The notes under the pieces: model-generated | The model's input: the letters and a program-made list of their open reading frames with translations, nothing else | Database searches by the model: none | Told to the model about the DNA's origin: nothing | Shown here: piece by piece, positions 37,171 through 45,036 of the stretch | Layout: each line of letters starts with the position of its first letter | Position numbering within the stretch: position 1 is the stretch's first letter | NCBI RefSeq assembly: GCF_014596465.1 | Contig: NZ_MECK01000002.1 | Coordinates: 1 to 64,000 of the forward strand | Direction of reading: 5' to 3' | DNA from: Streptomyces sp. CBMA123 | Lineage (GTDB): Bacteria > Actinomycetota > Actinomycetes > Streptomycetales > Streptomycetaceae | DNA: 64,000 nucleotides | Position numbers and translations under genes: made by a program

Positions 37171-37305
37171 ATGATCCTGACGGCCAACGGCGGGGAGGAA
37201 GGCGGGGGCAACCCCGACCTGGTCCCCGGACAGCCCTGGACGCCGCCCCCGCCCCCTCCCCCGGACGGCGGGCCGCCCCCCGGTGACGGAGGCCACCGCA
37301 AGTGA
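37171..37305 (+). CDS. 44-aa Pro/Gly-rich peptide coupled to a methyltransferase gene
   Basis: An ATG with a strong GGAAGGAG upstream opens a 44-codon frame. The peptide starts MILTANGGEEGGGNPDLVPG, continues with a run of seven prolines and ends GGHRK. It overlaps the methyltransferase start by four bases (GTGA), so the pair is translated together. The peptide has no signal sequence or Cys. It could be a leader peptide or a small substrate of the enzyme. It does not resemble known RiPP precursors. Confidence 0.6.
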   Translation: MILTANGGEEGGGNPDLVPGQPWTPPPPPPPDGGPPPGDGGHRK

Positions 37306-38450
37306 CCGACACCCTCTTCGAGGGAACGGACCGCCCCGGCCACGCGCTGGGGCGGTTCCTCCTCGACTCCGGCACGTTGACCTGCGACTGGGCGCCGGCC
37401 TTCGCCGCGCTACCCCGTCACCTCTTTCTGCCCGACCTGTTCTGGGCTTACGACATGGCCACAGGCACTAGCGTGGCCGTCAACAAGGCCACCGACCCCG
37501 CGAGGTGGTTGGCGGCAGCCGAATCGGACATCCCGATCGTCACCCAGTGGGACGACGGCGACCACCAGGGCGAGCAGCCCGGCAGCGTCTCCACCTCCTC
37601 CGCGTCCATGCCGTCCGTCGTGGCCGCGATGCTCGCCGACCTGGACGTGGAACCGGGGATGCGGGTGTACGAGGGGGGCACCGGCACCGGCTGGAACGCC
37701 GCACTCCTGGCGCACCGCCTCGGCGACACCAACGTGGTCACGGGCGAGGTAGACGACGCCGTGGCAGCAGCCGCGAAGCACCGTCTCAAGGCGGCCGGGC
37801 TGAATCCGGTGGTTCACACCGGCGACGCCTTGACGGGCTGCCCCGACGCGGGCCCGTACGACCGCACCATCGTGACGTTCGGACTGCGGGAGATGCCTTT
37901 CCCGCTGATCGCCCAGACCAAGCCGGGCGGCATCATCCTCGCCCCGTGGGGCACCCACTACTCCACCGATGACGCCCTCGTGCGCCTCACCGTCGCGGCC
38001 GACGGCATCGCTTCGGGCCCGTTCCTGCGCCCGGTGGCGTTCATGAAGGCGCGCTCCCAGCGCCACGTCTGGGCGGCCCCGCAGGACATGCCGGCTGCCG
38101 AGTCGACAACCGACGTCCCCTGGATCGGGCACGGCCAATTCGACCCGTACCCGTTCGTGCTTGGGCTGCGCCTGCCCACCCTCACCCACGCCGTCCAGGT
38201 CCACGAGAACGGCCAGACGTTGTGGCTCTACGCGCTCTCCGGATCGTCGTGGGCGTCGGCGACCTTCCGGGACGGCGCGCCGACCGTGGTACGCCAGGCC
38301 GGACCGCGGCGGCTGTGGGAGGAGTTCGAGGTGGCGCATCACTGGTGGGTGGAAAACGGCGAACCGGGCCTTGACCGAGTCGGGCTGACGGTAGATTCCG
38401 ACGGTCAGCTTGCGTGGCTGGACGACCCGGCGAACTGCTGGGCGATCTGA
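37302..38450 (+). CDS. PCMT-like SAM-dependent methyltransferase
   Basis: This 382-aa protein has a Rossmann-type methyltransferase core: a pre-motif SASMPSVVAAMLADLDVEPG, motif I VYEGGTGTGWNAALLA (about residues 127-142), the acidic NVVTGEVDD and motif IV VTFGLREMP. The layout is that of protein-L-isoaspartate methyltransferase relatives seen beside RiPP or Scr1 genes in Streptomyces. The N-terminal 100 residues (RPGHALGRFLLDSGTLTCDW) are specific to this subfamily. The substrate is unknown. Confidence 0.75.
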   Translation: MTDTLFEGTDRPGHALGRFLLDSGTLTCDWAPAFAALPRHLFLPDLFWAYDMATGTSVAVNKATDPARWLAAAESDIPIVTQWDDGDHQGEQPGSVSTSSASMPSVVAAMLADLDVEPGMRVYEGGTGTGWNAALLAHRLGDTNVVTGEVDDAVAAAAKHRLKAAGLNPVVHTGDALTGCPDAGPYDRTIVTFGLREMPFPLIAQTKPGGIILAPWGTHYSTDDALVRLTVAADGIASGPFLRPVAFMKARSQRHVWAAPQDMPAAESTTDVPWIGHGQFDPYPFVLGLRLPTLTHAVQVHENGQTLWLYALSGSSWASATFRDGAPTVVRQAGPRRLWEEFEVAHHWWVENGEPGLDRVGLTVDSDGQLAWLDDPANCWAI

Positions 38451-38767
38451 TGGAGGCCAAGGTGAACCGGAACGACGGTGAGATCCCGTTGGAAGAGTGG
38501 TGGAAGGGTCGCCAGCAGCGCAGACGGCCTGTCGGTCAGCGCAGGGCGATCACCCTCGCCGACGGGCCGCAGCACGGCGCCCACGTCAGCCCGGCCGCCC
38601 CAAGGCTCATCCTGGAGTGGGACGGCTTCGCATGGCAGCCGGTCACCGTCGCCGAGAACTACCCAGCGGCTTGCCGGGCGGTCAACCACTCCGAGGCGGC
38701 GCGGGCGGTGCCCGTGCCGGGGTATTCGCCGGTGAAGGGTGGTGGTGGTCGCCACCGGCGCCGGTAG
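38450..38767 (+). CDS. DUF6087-like small protein
   Basis: This 105-aa protein starts by TGATG overlap with the methyltransferase stop. It has the layout of DUF6087: an early PLEEWWKGRQQRRRPVGQRR, then RLILEWDGFAWQPV and the closing AACRAVN. It is basic at both ends. Function unknown. It is the last gene of its operon and is followed by an 11-bp hairpin. Confidence 0.65.
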   Translation: MEAKVNRNDGEIPLEEWWKGRQQRRRPVGQRRAITLADGPQHGAHVSPAAPRLILEWDGFAWQPVTVAENYPAACRAVNHSEAARAVPVPGYSPVKGGGGRHRRR

Positions 38768-38833
38768 GAAATCGCACAGCAACCAGCAGCCCCCGCGCCG
38801 GATTTGGTCGAACGGTGCGGGGGGCGACGTCGC

Positions 38834-38862
38834 GTTCCGTGCGCAGCGGCAGCGCGCGGAAC
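38834..38862. terminator. Bidirectional hairpin between convergent operons
   Basis: An 11-bp stem with one G-T pair (38834-38844 with 38852-38862) and a 7-nt loop sits exactly against the stop codon of the DUF397 gene. Confidence 0.7.
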
Positions 38863-39324
38863 TTAGAGAGCGGCCGTGCCCTCGGTGTGCTCGGGGTCGT
38901 AGAGCTCGGCGAACTCCGGCTGGCCGCCCTCCCAGGCGCGGTGCACAGCGGACCACTCCTCCTGGTTGAGGACGATCTTGTCGTCCGCGTGGCCGTCTGT
39001 GTTGTCGCCGAGTTCCACGCCGCCGTCCGGAAGCCGCCCGATCGTCAAGTTGAGCGCGACGCCCAGGGTGGTGCCAGCGTCGTAGAACTCGGCGAACGGC
39101 GGCTCCTTCGTCTCGAAGGCACGGTGGACAGCCGACCACGCCGCCGGCGTCAGACGAATCCGGTCATTCTCGCGGCCGGGCTTGTCGTCACCGAGTTCCA
39201 CACAGCCATCCCGGAATCGCTCGATCGTCAAGCATCCGGTGTTTGCGTTGGAGGCGAACGACTTCACCCGGGCCGTGATGCTCTCGGTACCGTCGTGGGC
39301 GTAGGGGTCGTGGGAGATCGTCAC
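38863..39324 (-). CDS. Double DUF397-like protein
   Basis: This 153-aa protein contains two copies of a DUF397-like unit. Each has GxVELGD-N/D...D(R/K)I-x-L-x(3)-W-x-AVHRA: first VELGDDKPGRENDRIRLTPA, then VELGDNTDGHADDKIVLNQE. Single DUF397 proteins act as partners (antitoxin or co-regulator) of Scr1-type HTH proteins. The GTG start overlaps the stop of the HTH gene (GTGA). Two units in one chain may replace a dimer. Confidence 0.7.
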   Translation of the reverse strand: MTISHDPYAHDGTESITARVKSFASNANTGCLTIERFRDGCVELGDDKPGRENDRIRLTPAAWSAVHRAFETKEPPFAEFYDAGTTLGVALNLTIGRLPDGGVELGDNTDGHADDKIVLNQEEWSAVHRAWEGGQPEFAELYDPEHTEGTAAL

Positions 39325-40166
39325 AGCCAGTCTTTCAGACGTCGATGCAGGAGGTCGTTGGACTCTTCGGGCGAGAGAGCGAGCGCGGACAGGCGGGCCC
39401 AGGCTCGCTTGAAGCGGATCTCTTCGCGCTCCGACTCTTGCACAGTCCCGGCGGTAAGTGCCTCGGAGAACACATACGTTGGTGAATCTTCCTCATCGAA
39501 GCTGTACCGCTTGACTCGGAAGAATACCCTGCCCGCTGCGCCCGACGTCTTGGGGATGACGTGCAGGACAACATGACCTTGGGCCGTCAGGTCCCTGAGA
39601 AGCGTCAGCTGGGGGACCATCACCTCCGGGTCGGTCGAGCGCTCGAACGCCAACTCGTGAACGATCGCGTGCACGTGCAGGGGCGGGTTGTCGAACAACC
39701 GCTGCCGCCGACGGCGGTGGACCTCCAGATACAGCTCCGCGTCGTCGGGGCTTGGCTGCTGCCAGTAGTACTGGGCGTTCTCCCGGCGAGCGTTCGGGTG
39801 TTGGAGGAGGTAGCCGAAGGAGTCGTCGACGATCTCCTCCAGAAGGGTCGCCTTGGCCTCGACCTCGATTTCACCAATCATCTGGTGGTCGAGGATCTCG
39901 CGGAAGGGCGCCCACCAGTGGACCTTGGTCGCGCTCTCCCGCAGGTTCAGCAGGCGCCGTCGGCGCTCCCCCTGGACGTCGTAGAAGTCGAGTAGGCGTT
40001 CCAGGGATCGCTCGGGGATGAGCTTGCTGCCGTTCTCCCATTTGCTGATATCGCTGGCGTCGAGCCCGGTCCCCTTGGACACCTCGCGAAGCACGAGTGT
40101 GCCGCGGAGGGCTCCCAGTTCAACGCCCAGGGCGCCGGCGGTGATCGGTGAGAAGTGCGGTGGCAC
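39321..40166 (-). CDS. Scr1-type HTH regulator (XRE HTH plus DUF5753)
   Basis: This 281-aa protein has an N-terminal HTH (about residues 12-68; REVSKGTGLDASDISKWENG) and a DUF5753 domain (about 95-270; VEAKATLLEEIVDDSFGYLL, QRLFDNPPLHVHAIVHELAF, GHVVLHVIPKTSGA). GTG start with GGGAGGAA six bases before. It forms a coupled pair with the double DUF397 gene. Confidence 0.8.
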   Translation of the reverse strand: MPPHFSPITAGALGVELGALRGTLVLREVSKGTGLDASDISKWENGSKLIPERSLERLLDFYDVQGERRRRLLNLRESATKVHWWAPFREILDHQMIGEIEVEAKATLLEEIVDDSFGYLLQHPNARRENAQYYWQQPSPDDAELYLEVHRRRRQRLFDNPPLHVHAIVHELAFERSTDPEVMVPQLTLLRDLTAQGHVVLHVIPKTSGAAGRVFFRVKRYSFDEEDSPTYVFSEALTAGTVQESEREEIRFKRAWARLSALALSPEESNDLLHRRLKDWL

Positions 40167-40211
40167 TTGGTTCCTCCCTTCTGGCTAACCGTCAGTCTCC
40201 AGCGCCAGCGG

Positions 40212-40332
40212 AAGTGTTGCAAGATCCGAGGGTCGACCCATTGGGTTACCCATTGGGGTTGCGCACACGGTGTGACGGGGTACACACTCGTCATCACCAC
40301 GCAGCACGGTCATCACCCCACCGTTGGTGATC
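40212..40332. promoter_or_regulatory. Divergent promoter region with short direct and inverted repeats
   Basis: Between the HTH gene (-) and the anti-sigma-like gene (+) are a direct repeat CCATTGGG around 40237-40260 and an inverted repeat ATCACC/GGTGAT around 40312-40332. They are candidate binding sites for the adjacent HTH protein. Confidence 0.35.
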
Positions 40333-40378
40333 ATGTCGTGCACCTCGGCAGCTGCACCCCCACACGATGGAGGCAGTC

Positions 40379-40789
40379 GTGCTGGACCTGGAAGACAGAC
40401 ACGCTCACGTATTCGCGTCGAGTCAGTTCCCTGCGGCAGAGCTGTCCGTCCCCAAGGCCCGCCGGTTCGCCAAGAACGCCTACGAGTGCTTCAAGGTGCC
40501 GACGGACACCGTCGAACTCGTCGTCAGTGAACTCGTCACCAATGGAGTTCTACACACCCAACGCCCCGTGCGCGTAACCCTGTTCACTCCTTCGAATGGC
40601 TTGATCCGCATCGAGGTTGCGGACACCAGCTCCGTCCCCCCCAGGCGGCGGCGGGCGGGCCCCGAAGACGAGAGCGGCCGAGGGATGGAACTCACGGAGG
40701 CGCTGTCCGAGTCGTTCGAGGTCGCGCCCATCCCCGGCGGGAAGGTGGTCTGCGTCTCGATCGCGATCGAGGAGGTTATCCCCACATGA
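40379..40789 (+). CDS. RsbW/SpoIIAB-like HATPase (anti-sigma-type kinase)
   Basis: This 136-aa single-domain HATPase protein has N-box VVSELVTNGVLH, then RIEVADTSSVPP and G-box GRGMELTEALS. Such proteins bind and phosphorylate anti-anti-sigma factors, or act as stand-alone regulators in Streptomyces. The GTG at 40379 has GGAGG five bases before; ATG 40367 is an alternative. The next gene overlaps (ATGA). No sigma or anti-anti-sigma partner is nearby. Confidence 0.8.
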   Translation: MLDLEDRHAHVFASSQFPAAELSVPKARRFAKNAYECFKVPTDTVELVVSELVTNGVLHTQRPVRVTLFTPSNGLIRIEVADTSSVPPRRRRAGPEDESGRGMELTEALSESFEVAPIPGGKVVCVSIAIEEVIPT

Positions 40790-41076
40790 CCAACGGATTA
40801 GTAGCGGTTGGCGTCGTCAACCCGTCTCCGGGCGAGGCCCTGGAGGCAGCGACGCGCTTACTCGATGCCATGGACCAACAGCATCTCAAGCGCTTGATGC
40901 TGCGCCTCGGCGAGCGCATCGGCGCGGAGGTAACCATCGACGGCCAGTGCATCGCCCAGGGAATGGCAGCCCTGAAGATCATGCGCAGCGTGACGAAGCC
41001 CGGCTGGGGTCGGCATGCCGGGCCGGTCACTGTGATTCCCGGCGAACTCGTGCGAGAGGACCCGGTGAGGTCATGA
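40786..41076 (+). CDS. Hypothetical protein (96 aa)
   Basis: This 96-aa mostly helical protein (GEALEAATRLLDAMDQQHLK, IGAEVTIDGQCIAQGMAALK) is coupled by ATGA overlaps on both sides. No family is recognised; by position it belongs with the HATPase. Confidence 0.6.
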   Translation: MTNGLVAVGVVNPSPGEALEAATRLLDAMDQQHLKRLMLRLGERIGAEVTIDGQCIAQGMAALKIMRSVTKPGWGRHAGPVTVIPGELVREDPVRS

Positions 41077-41483
41077 AGCACTCATCCGCCAGCGGTGGTC
41101 AGCACAGCAACAGCGCTGGCGCCACGCCGCCGGACCTCAGCAAGTTGAACGTCACGGCTGTCGGCCCGAACAACGACATGCTCCGGGTGACGCTCGGCGG
41201 CCCGCACGTGCTCCCGGTGACGCCATCCTGGCGCGGTGGGGTCGCCTTCGTGCTGACCAACTCGGTCATGGCCCGCAAGCTGGCCGTCTGGATTCTGAAG
41301 GAACTGGGCGTCGGTCCCTACGAGCATCAGCTTCAGCTCATCCTCGCGGCGCACCGGCGCGAGTTCGTACTGGGCGAGTTCGAGGCGGCTTGGCCGCCCG
41401 AGGTTCCCCAGGAACGGCCGCGGCTCCCCCGCGCCGCACTTGGGGTTTCCCGCGGACCCGCGCCGTACCGGCGCGTCGGCTAG
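41073..41483 (+). CDS. Hypothetical protein (136 aa)
   Basis: This 136-aa protein has a disordered start, then VTPSWRGGVAFVLTNSVMAR and VWILKELGVGPYEHQLQLIL. The C-terminus is Pro/Arg-rich. No known motif. It is the third gene of the ATGA-linked set with the HATPase. Confidence 0.55.
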   Translation: MKHSSASGGQHSNSAGATPPDLSKLNVTAVGPNNDMLRVTLGGPHVLPVTPSWRGGVAFVLTNSVMARKLAVWILKELGVGPYEHQLQLILAAHRREFVLGEFEAAWPPEVPQERPRLPRAALGVSRGPAPYRRVG

Positions 41484-41590
41484 CGGATGATCGCGGGACC
41501 GGCCGGTAGTGACATACCCGCTCCGTGGCTGGCCGGTCCCGCACCACAGACTTCCTCCCCACTGGTGGGAGGTGGATTCGAGGAGGGGAA

Positions 41591-42109
41591 ATGTCGCGAG
41601 GCGACTACTGGACGACTCCGACCCCGACCCGGGCGGGCGTGCTCCTGGCCCTGCGGGACGAGACGGATCAGCTGCTCCTGGTGCGGAAGCAGTATCTGAT
41701 CGACGAGGGTGCTGAGCACACCTGGGGCCTGGTGGGGGGTTCGATGATCGAGGCCGCCCACGACCGGCGGGAGGCGGCGCAGGCGCGGGCCGTCGAGCGG
41801 ATCGGTATCTCCGTCAAGCTCGGGCGCATGGTCCTCATTGACGAGGTGCCGGCCGGGCGCTACGCGCGTGGGTTCAACTTCCTGTATGACGTGCCCTCTC
41901 GGTTGTCGAGGGACGCGCCGATCAAACTCGGGGATGGGCTCGTGGACTACCGGTTCGTGCCACGCGCCGACTTCGACAAGTACATGAACCCCCACGGGGT
42001 CCGGCGTGCCCACGCGGCGCTGGACGCGATCATCCTGGGCCACACCCTGGACCTGTACAAGGGGTACCGGGCTGATGATCTGCCACGGAACGCGGAGGAG
42101 AGCGCGTGA
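41591..42109 (+). CDS. NUDIX-fold protein with degenerate active site
   Basis: This 172-aa protein has the NUDIX fold pattern (AGVLLALRDETDQLLLVRKQ, then HTWGLVGGSMIEAAHDRREA). The box that should read G-x5-E-x7-REUxEExGU becomes REAAQARAVERIG, which lacks a catalytic Glu. It is probably a binding or regulatory NUDIX rather than a hydrolase. GAGGAGGGG precedes the ATG at 41591. The stop overlaps the next start (GTGA), tying it to an EEP-type nuclease. Confidence 0.7.
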   Translation: MSRGDYWTTPTPTRAGVLLALRDETDQLLLVRKQYLIDEGAEHTWGLVGGSMIEAAHDRREAAQARAVERIGISVKLGRMVLIDEVPAGRYARGFNFLYDVPSRLSRDAPIKLGDGLVDYRFVPRADFDKYMNPHGVRRAHAALDAIILGHTLDLYKGYRADDLPRNAEESA

Positions 42110-43047
42110 GCGAACAGGCAGCTCCCTTGCGCGAGATGGACGTGCCGAACGACACCGTCGTCAAGATCATCTCGTGGAACGTCGAGCACGGGGTCAAGCT
42201 CGCCCAAGCCTGCGACTGGCTGGCCCAGCAGCGGCCCGACATCGTGCTCTGGCAGGAGATGCAACCCGGGGACCTGGACAAGGTCGCACTGCGCCTGAAC
42301 ATGCTCGGCTACGCGGCGGCCGAACCCCCGGCCGTGCGCGAGGTAGCCGAGGGGATGCTGCCCGGAGCCTCGCGCAACGCGAACGCGATCCTCCTGCGGA
42401 AGAACGGCCCGTTCGTCGTGCAGGACCAATTCGACCACAGTTGGATGCCGTGGCACCCGGCGGCGAACATCACGGTGAAGATGCGGGAGGAGCGGTCGGG
42501 GGCGCTCAGTCAGAAGTCGCTCGCGCTGGTCTCGCACCACCTGTGCTACTTCTCGGCGGCGGTGCAGCGAGTCGAGGCCGACTGGTTCAGCACCTTCGCC
42601 AACAAGGGGCTGCTGACCGTCATCGGCATGGACCGTAACTCCTTCGAGCCCGGCCAGGGGCCCGACTGGGACGAGTTCGAGAGGACCGACGCCCAGGCCG
42701 ACGTCGTCTTCCGGCTGAACCGCACCTTCGACACTGGCGACGGCACCCGGGTCACCAACGACTACCCGGTGCGCGTGCTGAACCAGCTGCGCTACATCGA
42801 TGTCTGCCACTTCGCCGCGGACAAGCTCGGCATGAACGACGCGGCCGGCATCACCGCAGGCTGGGGCAAGCCGCACCAGTACGGGTCGCGGCGCATCGAC
42901 GGCATCACCGTCAGCCCGTCCCTCGCGGCGCTGACCATCAGCGCGTGGGTCGCCGACACAGAGGAGCTGCGCCGCACCTCCGACCACCTGCCCACCGTGT
43001 GGACTGTAAGCAAGCCGGTGCTGTGGCTGGAGATGAACGCCAACTAG
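42106..43047 (+). CDS. Endonuclease/exonuclease/phosphatase (EEP) family protein
   Basis: This 313-aa protein has the EEP (DNase I-like) motifs: SWNVEHG (about 22-28), the metal-binding Glu in LWQEM, ALVSHHL, a basic-Asp pair RRIDGITVS and the closing SDHLP. The fold cuts phosphodiesters in nucleic acids or phospholipids; the target is unknown. It is co-translated with the NUDIX-like protein. Its place in the accessory zone would suit a defence or anti-restriction role, but nothing shows that directly. Confidence 0.8.
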   Translation: MSEQAAPLREMDVPNDTVVKIISWNVEHGVKLAQACDWLAQQRPDIVLWQEMQPGDLDKVALRLNMLGYAAAEPPAVREVAEGMLPGASRNANAILLRKNGPFVVQDQFDHSWMPWHPAANITVKMREERSGALSQKSLALVSHHLCYFSAAVQRVEADWFSTFANKGLLTVIGMDRNSFEPGQGPDWDEFERTDAQADVVFRLNRTFDTGDGTRVTNDYPVRVLNQLRYIDVCHFAADKLGMNDAAGITAGWGKPHQYGSRRIDGITVSPSLAALTISAWVADTEELRRTSDHLPTVWTVSKPVLWLEMNAN

Positions 43048-43050
43048 TTT

Positions 43051-43078
43051 CCCCCGACAACTGCTCGGTCGGCGGGGG
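43051..43078 (+). terminator. Hairpin after the EEP gene
   Basis: A G/C stem (43051-43056 with 43073-43078, extendable with mismatches) follows the stop codon at 43047 by three bases. Confidence 0.55.
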
Positions 43079-43202
43079 TGGCCCCTACATGGTGGGGCCA
43101 AGCCGTCCTGGTGTTCTCCATGGGATACCGGGACGGCCTTCCAGATTTCCTTCGCAGAATTCCATACCACCTGAGCCAATCGGCACCAGCAGAGAGCAGA
43201 AG

Positions 43203-43541
43203 ATGCCTGACTTGTCGGACGAGGCCGCCAACGACAACGACTCGGCCATGGATCTGGACCGCCTCTGGGAGCGCGTACGCGACAAGCACGCGCAGTTGAA
43301 GGGGTATTCCGACGATGCGCCGGACTTCATGAACCTCCTGCTGCTCTACCTGCAGCAGGACATGGGTGACGCGGCGCTCAACATGTTGAAACTGCGCAAG
43401 ATGCGCGTGGGCCGAAAGGGGCACGCCACCAAGGAGCTCCGGGCGGCGCTGGTCTCGGTGGCGCAGATGGCCCTGGTGGCACTGCTGGAGTCGGCCGAGG
43501 AGGAGGCGCCGGAGGTGTTCCGCTCGGAACTGCGGCTCTGA
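43203..43541 (+). CDS. Hypothetical helical protein, weakly MazG-like
   Basis: This 112-aa helical protein has LWERVRDKHAQLKGYSDDAP, then LLLLYLQQDMGDAALNMLKL, then KELRAALVSVAQMALVALLE. The helix pattern recalls MazG-like nucleotide pyrophosphohydrolases, but the E-x2-E metal motif is replaced by QQDMGD, so activity is doubtful. It lies alone before the aminotransferase gene. Confidence 0.55.
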   Translation: MPDLSDEAANDNDSAMDLDRLWERVRDKHAQLKGYSDDAPDFMNLLLLYLQQDMGDAALNMLKLRKMRVGRKGHATKELRAALVSVAQMALVALLESAEEEAPEVFRSELRL

Positions 43542-43687
43542 TCTAAGGGCCAGCTCCTAAGCGGCTGCACGATCGTCGCCGCCGTCTCCGGCCGCGCGCT
43601 CCGGTGCCCGCAGCGGCACCGACCATCAACAAACCAGCACCACAACCGACTTGCACCTGATCAGCGCACCCAAGAAGGGACCTAACC

Positions 43688-44989
43688 GTGAATCGGCACT
43701 TACCCCGTCGCGAGCGTCTGCTCACGTCAACTCGGCCCTTGCCTGACCTCGATGTCGTGGCGGCGCGCGGGCCCTGGCTCCACCTCGCGGACGGCCGCCG
43801 GATCTTCGACGGATCGAGCGGACTCCTCTGCGTGAACGTCGGCCAGGGCAGCGCCCGGGTCTTCTCCCGTATCAAGAAGCAGTTCTCCCTCGCCACGTTC
43901 GCCGGTGCCGCCGTCGTACGGCCCCACATTCAGCTGGAGCTGATGGAGCGCCTGTGCCACGCCGTGGGGCGTCCGGAAGACTCCGTCGCGCTGGTCACCT
44001 GCGGCACGCTTGGCGTGGAGATCGCCATCGGCCTGGCACGCAACATCGCCAGGGTGCGCGGCGGGAAGCGGCGCGCGGACATCCTGACCAACGACCTCTG
44101 TTACCACGGGATGAGCGCGCTCACCCTCGCGCTCGCCGGCAACCATGCCCGGCGCCCCCGCCCGGAGGACGCACTCGGCCTCGGCCCGGCCTTCGCCGCG
44201 CCCTACCCGCCTACTCACCCCCACGACCAGGCATGGTGCGACGCGTCGTGCGCCGACGCCGTGGCGCGGGCGATCGACGTCCGGGGCGCGGAGAACGTCG
44301 CCGCCGTCCTGATCGAGCCCGTCAACGGGAGCACGGGCGGCGCCTACGTGCCTCCGGACGGATACCTGCGCCGCGTGTCGGAGATCTGCCGGGAGCGGGA
44401 CGTCCTCGTCATCCACGACGAGGTGCTGACCGGGCTGTGGCGCACCGGCACGCCCCTGGCCAGCAACCACTGGGCCGGCGCCGAGCCGGACCTTGTCATC
44501 CTCTCCAAGGGGCTGGGCGCCGGGTACACCAGCGTGGCCGCGGTGCTGGTGTCTCCCGAGATCGCACCGCTCATCAGGCACGAGGACGCCGACCCGCTGC
44601 CCGCGATGGGCACCATGGCCACCCACCCGCTCCAGGCGGCGGCGTGCCTCGGTGTCCTGGACGAGCTGGAGTCGATCGACCACACCGCCTTCCGGGCTCG
44701 CGGACAGGTGCTCGGCGCGCGCCTGCGGGCCCTGACCGACCTGCCGGGCGTGCGGGACGTCCGGGGCCTTGGCCACCTGTACAGCGTGGAACTGGCGCCC
44801 GGTCTCCTCTGGCCGCTGATGGCGGCGTGCGAGCAACGCGGCGCGTTCTTCTACCCGTTCACCGGAGCCGGCGACCCGCGCAGCGAGGGCCTGGTCGTCG
44901 CCCCCGCGCTGACCTCGACCGACGAGGACCTCGACTACCTGTCCACAGCGCTCACCGATGCGGTGACCGCCCTGGACCGAAACGGCTAG
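43688..44989 (+). CDS. Class-III PLP-dependent aminotransferase
   Basis: This 433-aa protein has the class-III fold: the phosphate-binding segment CGTLGVEIAIGLAR, the pyridine-nitrogen Asp244 in VIHDEVLTGLWRTG, and the Schiff-base Lys274 in ILSKGLGAGY. A final domain carries FFYPFTGAGDPRSEGLVVAP. Substrates of the family are usually omega-amino or glutamate-semialdehyde-type compounds. GTG start with AAGGGA upstream. It heads a set of genes in one orientation with a SIR2-fold protein and a sugar-nucleotide dehydrogenase. Confidence 0.85.
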   Translation: MNRHLPRRERLLTSTRPLPDLDVVAARGPWLHLADGRRIFDGSSGLLCVNVGQGSARVFSRIKKQFSLATFAGAAVVRPHIQLELMERLCHAVGRPEDSVALVTCGTLGVEIAIGLARNIARVRGGKRRADILTNDLCYHGMSALTLALAGNHARRPRPEDALGLGPAFAAPYPPTHPHDQAWCDASCADAVARAIDVRGAENVAAVLIEPVNGSTGGAYVPPDGYLRRVSEICRERDVLVIHDEVLTGLWRTGTPLASNHWAGAEPDLVILSKGLGAGYTSVAAVLVSPEIAPLIRHEDADPLPAMGTMATHPLQAAACLGVLDELESIDHTAFRARGQVLGARLRALTDLPGVRDVRGLGHLYSVELAPGLLWPLMAACEQRGAFFYPFTGAGDPRSEGLVVAPALTSTDEDLDYLSTALTDAVTALDRNG

Positions 44990-45036
44990 GCCGTACCACG
45001 CACCGGCCGACACCCGATCATTCAAGGAGGACCACC

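Noticed and set aside
37171-37305. Graspetide or lanthipeptide precursor.
   Set aside because: No Cys or Ser/Thr-rich core, no acidic core and no ATP-grasp or LanM-type gene nearby.
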